A stretch of 64,000 nucleotides of DNA from Pseudomonas anguilliseptica (lineage in GTDB: Bacteria; Pseudomonadota; Gammaproteobacteria; Pseudomonadales; Pseudomonadaceae). This document shows positions 63,859 through 64,000 of the stretch, one piece after another (position 1 is the first letter of the stretch; every line of letters starts with the position of its first letter). The stretch covers positions 124,001 to 188,000 of the forward strand of contig NZ_FNSC01000002.1 in NCBI RefSeq assembly GCF_900105355.1, written 5' to 3'. A program made the position numbers and the translations under genes. The notes beneath the pieces were generated by a model. The model made no database searches, was not told where the DNA came from, and saw nothing but the letters and a program-made list of their open reading frames with translations.

Positions 63859-64000
63859 TCAACGCCAAACTAATCCCATGCGGCTTAACCCCTGACTGGC
63901 ATAAAACGCATGGGCAGCTTCACGGCTCTGGCTACTGGACAGTGCCACCTTGTAACAACCCCAGGCGCGGGCGCGTTCGATGGCTTTGCCCATCAGCGTC
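63859..64000 (-). CDS. GNAT-family acetyltransferase, C-terminal part (cut by window edge)
   Basis: On the minus strand the frame open from the window edge reads TLMGKAIERARAWGCYKVAL, SSSQSREAAHAFYASQGLSR, MGLVWR and stops with TGA at 63859-63861. The pattern of a helix after the acetyl-CoA loop, then WGCYKV and REAAHAFYASQGL, is that of GNAT acetyltransferases of about 150 residues. The acetyl-CoA binding loop itself lies outside the window. Confidence 0.78.
   Translation of the reverse strand, partial: TLMGKAIERARAWGCYKVALSSSQSREAAHAFYASQGLSRMGLVWR

Overview
The window is a stretch of a GC-rich gammaproteobacterial chromosome, almost certainly a Pseudomonas. The support is the flgZ-flgN-flgM-flgA-cheV-cheR block in the order known from P. 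aeruginosa, Pseudomonas-type REP hairpins (GTAGGAGCGG) near the right end, a FecI/FecR iron-signalling pair, and typical housekeeping genes (ppiC, sstT, yceH, msrA/msrB, an FHA/kinase/phosphatase set). It falls into a heavily rearranged, IS-rich left part (about 1-25.6 kb) and a mostly orderly right part (25.7-64 kb).

Left part, 1-14.8 kb: a cyclic-di-GMP and chemotaxis sensory cluster under decay. In order: the end of an EAL protein (apparent frameshift), a chemoreceptor with an in-frame amber codon, a REC-HDOD regulator split by an IS5-family element and clipped at its last codons by an IS630-family element, a REC-GGDEF-EAL protein split near its end by an IS30-family element, an intact 1502-residue hybrid kinase (CHASE-PAS-HisKA-REC-REC-HPt), and an intact REC-GGDEF diguanylate cyclase. 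Each IS junction can be resolved to the base with its target duplication, and removing the elements restores the original reading frames.

Left part, 14.8-25.6 kb: three full 2064-bp copies of one IS66-family element (two direct, one inverted) plus a 203-bp remnant, two halves of an IS110/IS1111-type element, an IS1182-type fragment, a second IS5 copy, and a remnant of an integron gene-cassette array. The IS1111-type element sits inside an integron attC site. Its transposase was split by an IS66 insertion (target duplication GATGAAGT), and the N-terminal half was later inverted together with the DNA between two inverted IS66 copies. Two AT-richer cassettes remain, a GNAT acetyltransferase and a small exported protein, with one complete attC between them. 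The second IS5 copy cuts the next attC and lacks a matching target duplication, so the rest of the array was probably deleted there. No integron integrase is present.

Right part: msrA-msrB; a frameshifted diguanylate cyclase; a GNAT protein; a PP2C phosphatase - Ser/Thr kinase - FHA module; an exported phospholipase C/P1-nuclease-like protein; a solute-binding-like protein; an amidohydrolase; a lipoprotein; a YebC paralogue; a damaged EamA transporter; ppiC; sstT; yceH; an exported tandem-repeat protein; a glutamine-synthetase-like ligase; an MFS transporter translationally coupled to two glycosyltransferase-like genes; the flagellar/chemotaxis block with a clear sigma-28 promoter for flgM; a bifunctional PBP; FecI-FecR whose TonB receptor was destroyed by a second IS630 copy; an Lrp regulator divergent from a fused indolepyruvate ferredoxin oxidoreductase followed by a leucine-type dehydrogenase; and a partial GNAT gene at the edge.

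The most noteworthy material is the cassette array with its attC-targeting IS1111-type element (probably carrying a guide RNA in its 3' non-coding region), the traceable IS-driven inversion, and the concentration of inactivating lesions in c-di-GMP and chemotaxis sensor genes while the flagellar genes stay intact.
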